DNA from: Ignavibacteriales bacterium
GTDB taxonomy: Bacteria > Bacteroidota > Ignavibacteria > Ignavibacteriales > Melioribacteraceae
Reading direction: 5' to 3'
Assembly (NCBI GenBank): GCA_027080245.1
Contig: JALWSN010000132.1
Location: forward strand, 1-6,852
Length of the DNA stretch: 6,852 nucleotides
Shown piece by piece: positions 6,030-6,852 of this stretch. The position numbers were made by a program, and so were the translations under genes. Each line of letters begins with the position of its first letter. Positions within the stretch are counted from its first letter, which is position 1. A model generated the notes under the pieces. The model saw only the letters and a program-made list of their open reading frames with translations. It was not told the origin of the DNA and searched no databases.

Positions 6030-6599
6030 ATGAAAAGAACAATTTTAATATTATTGGTAATCAGCGGCGTACTTGCGGCGCAGGATTTTAAGAAATACAA
6101 GCAATTTTCTCTGTTTACGGATGAAAAAGCCGCAAAGGTGGGGGACATTTTAACGATTTTGGTTCAGGAATCGTCCCGAGCGTTAAATAACGCAAAAACT
6201 TCCGCAGGCCGCAATAGCGATTTGGGGCTCTCCTTCAGCGGGAGCATGGGGGATACCAAGCTGCCAACAGTTGACGGTAAAGTTGGCACTACAAACGATT
6301 TTGGCGGAAAAGGGAGCACGGAATCGAACGGATTGGTTAGCACCAGAATTTCAGCCGTTGTGGACACAATATACGCAAACGGAAATCTTCACATTGTAGG
6401 CAAAAAGAAAATTACCATTAACGGCGAGGAGCAAATAATTAAAATTAGCGGCGTAGTAAAACCGACGGACATCATGGGAAACAATACCGTGGCTTCCTAC
6501 AATATTGCCGACGCCGAAATTACAATAGAAGGCAGCGGAATGATTGACAGAATGCAAAGCCCCGGGTGGCTTACGAAATTGTTTCATTGGTTATTTTAG
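6030..6599 (+). CDS. flgH: Flagellar L-ring protein FlgH, without lipobox cysteine
   Basis: FlgH builds the L-ring in the outer membrane, the bushing through which the rod exits. The assignment rests on SLFTDEKAAKVGDILTILVQ (27-46), NGNLHIVGKKKITINGEEQI (117-136), SGVVKPTDIMGNNTV (140-154) and the terminal GWLTKLFHWLF. All match family positions, including the Gly-Trp-Leu near the end. At 189 residues it is shorter than the enteric protein (232), mainly because the usual 40-odd residue spacer before the S-L-F motif is lacking. The leader (residues 1-17, ending V-L-A-A before Gln18) looks like an ordinary type I signal peptide. No cysteine occurs anywhere in the protein, so it cannot be lipidated as most FlgH proteins are. 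The ATG at 6030 is 4 bp after flgA and is preceded by GGAG at 6019-6022. Confidence 0.93.
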   Translation: MKRTILILLVISGVLAAQDFKKYKQFSLFTDEKAAKVGDILTILVQESSRALNNAKTSAGRNSDLGLSFSGSMGDTKLPTVDGKVGTTNDFGGKGSTESNGLVSTRISAVVDTIYANGNLHIVGKKKITINGEEQIIKISGVVKPTDIMGNNTVASYNIADAEITIEGSGMIDRMQSPGWLTKLFHWLF

Positions 6600-6612
6600 T
6601 TAAGGCGCTAAA

Positions 6613-6852
6613 ATGAAAAGGAAAATTTTAACAATAATATTAACGATTATTCTGGCAAGTGGAATTAACGCCCAAAGGTTAAAAGATATCGCTTTCATTC
6701 AAGGCGAAAATTCAATTCAGCTATTTGGTTACGGATTGGTTGTAGGCTTGGCAAGGACGGGGGACAGTCAAGTTTCCAAATTTACGGTGCAGTCCATTGC
6801 CAGCATGCTGAAAAAATTCGGCATTACAGTGCCTGAAAGCGCAATTAGAACA
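6613..6852 (+). CDS. flgI: Flagellar P-ring protein FlgI, N-terminal part
   Basis: This is the first 80 codons of the P-ring protein; the rest lies beyond the right edge. The frame was read by hand from the ATG at 6613 and stays open to base 6852. A signal peptide (MKRKILTIILTIILASGINA, 1-20) precedes a mature start at Gln21. The mature part begins RLKDIAFIQGENSIQLFGYG and continues LVVGLARTGDSQVSKFTVQS, then the M-L-K-K-F-G-I segment. This is the highly conserved FlgI N-terminus (R-I-K-D-I-A, L-x-G-Y-G-L-V-V-G-L-x-x-T-G-D, F-T-x-Q-S). FlgI is normally about 350-370 residues, so roughly a fifth is visible. AAGG at 6602-6605 is the likely ribosome site. The gene follows flgH by 13 bp and its product depends on FlgA, two genes upstream, for assembly. 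Confidence 0.95.
   Translation, partial: MKRKILTIILTIILASGINAQRLKDIAFIQGENSIQLFGYGLVVGLARTGDSQVSKFTVQSIASMLKKFGITVPESAIRT

Noticed and set aside
6283..6290. TTGGCACT, resembling the -24 half of a sigma-54 promoter
   Set aside because: There is no matching -12 GC element at the required spacing, and the site is inside flgH with no transcript start expected there.

Overview
The window is a densely packed piece of a flagellar gene cluster with every gene on the + strand. In order it holds the 3' end of fliA (flagellar sigma-28), two tandem HDOD-domain genes, a gene for a degenerate histidine-kinase-like protein, a small membrane-protein gene, flgF, flgG, flgA, flgH, and the 5' end of flgI, which runs off the right edge. 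Genes overlap by 4-8 bp or are separated by only 2-15 bp. I see no intrinsic terminator or convincing promoter inside, so the simplest reading is one transcript or a few overlapping ones. There is no RNA gene, CRISPR array, insertion sequence or gene-free stretch of note.

Organism: FlgH and FlgI (P- and L-ring proteins) imply a Gram-negative, diderm, flagellated bacterium. The DNA is AT-rich, with proteins rich in Lys, Ile and Asn. The signal peptides of FlgH and FlgI end in Ala followed by Gln, a pattern common in the Bacteroidota/Ignavibacteria side of the tree. A flagellated member of the Ignavibacteria or a neighbouring FCB-group lineage is my best guess, but this is inference from composition and context, not a database result. 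Most genes have good Shine-Dalgarno sites (AAGGTG, AGGAG, GGAGG, AAGGAG); the exceptions are the first HDOD gene and the kinase-like gene.

Left half (1-3330), regulation: fliA encodes the sigma factor for late flagellar genes. It is followed by two HDOD proteins that align without gaps over about 238 residues and keep all HD-type metal-ligand positions. Next comes a GAF-like plus kinase-core protein in which the phosphoacceptor His and the ATP-binding motifs are missing. This sensory-looking module sits between the sigma factor and the rod genes and is the least ordinary part of the window.

Right half (3327-6852), structure: a small protein with a signal peptide, one membrane span and a cytoplasmic tail leads into the rod/ring genes. 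FlgF and FlgG form the proximal and distal rod, FlgA is the periplasmic chaperone for the P-ring, FlgI is the P-ring and FlgH the L-ring. The order flgF-flgG-flgA-flgH-flgI is a classical one. Two details stand out: flgF very probably starts at a TTG codon inside the end of the preceding gene, and FlgH contains no cysteine, so it cannot be the usual lipoprotein.
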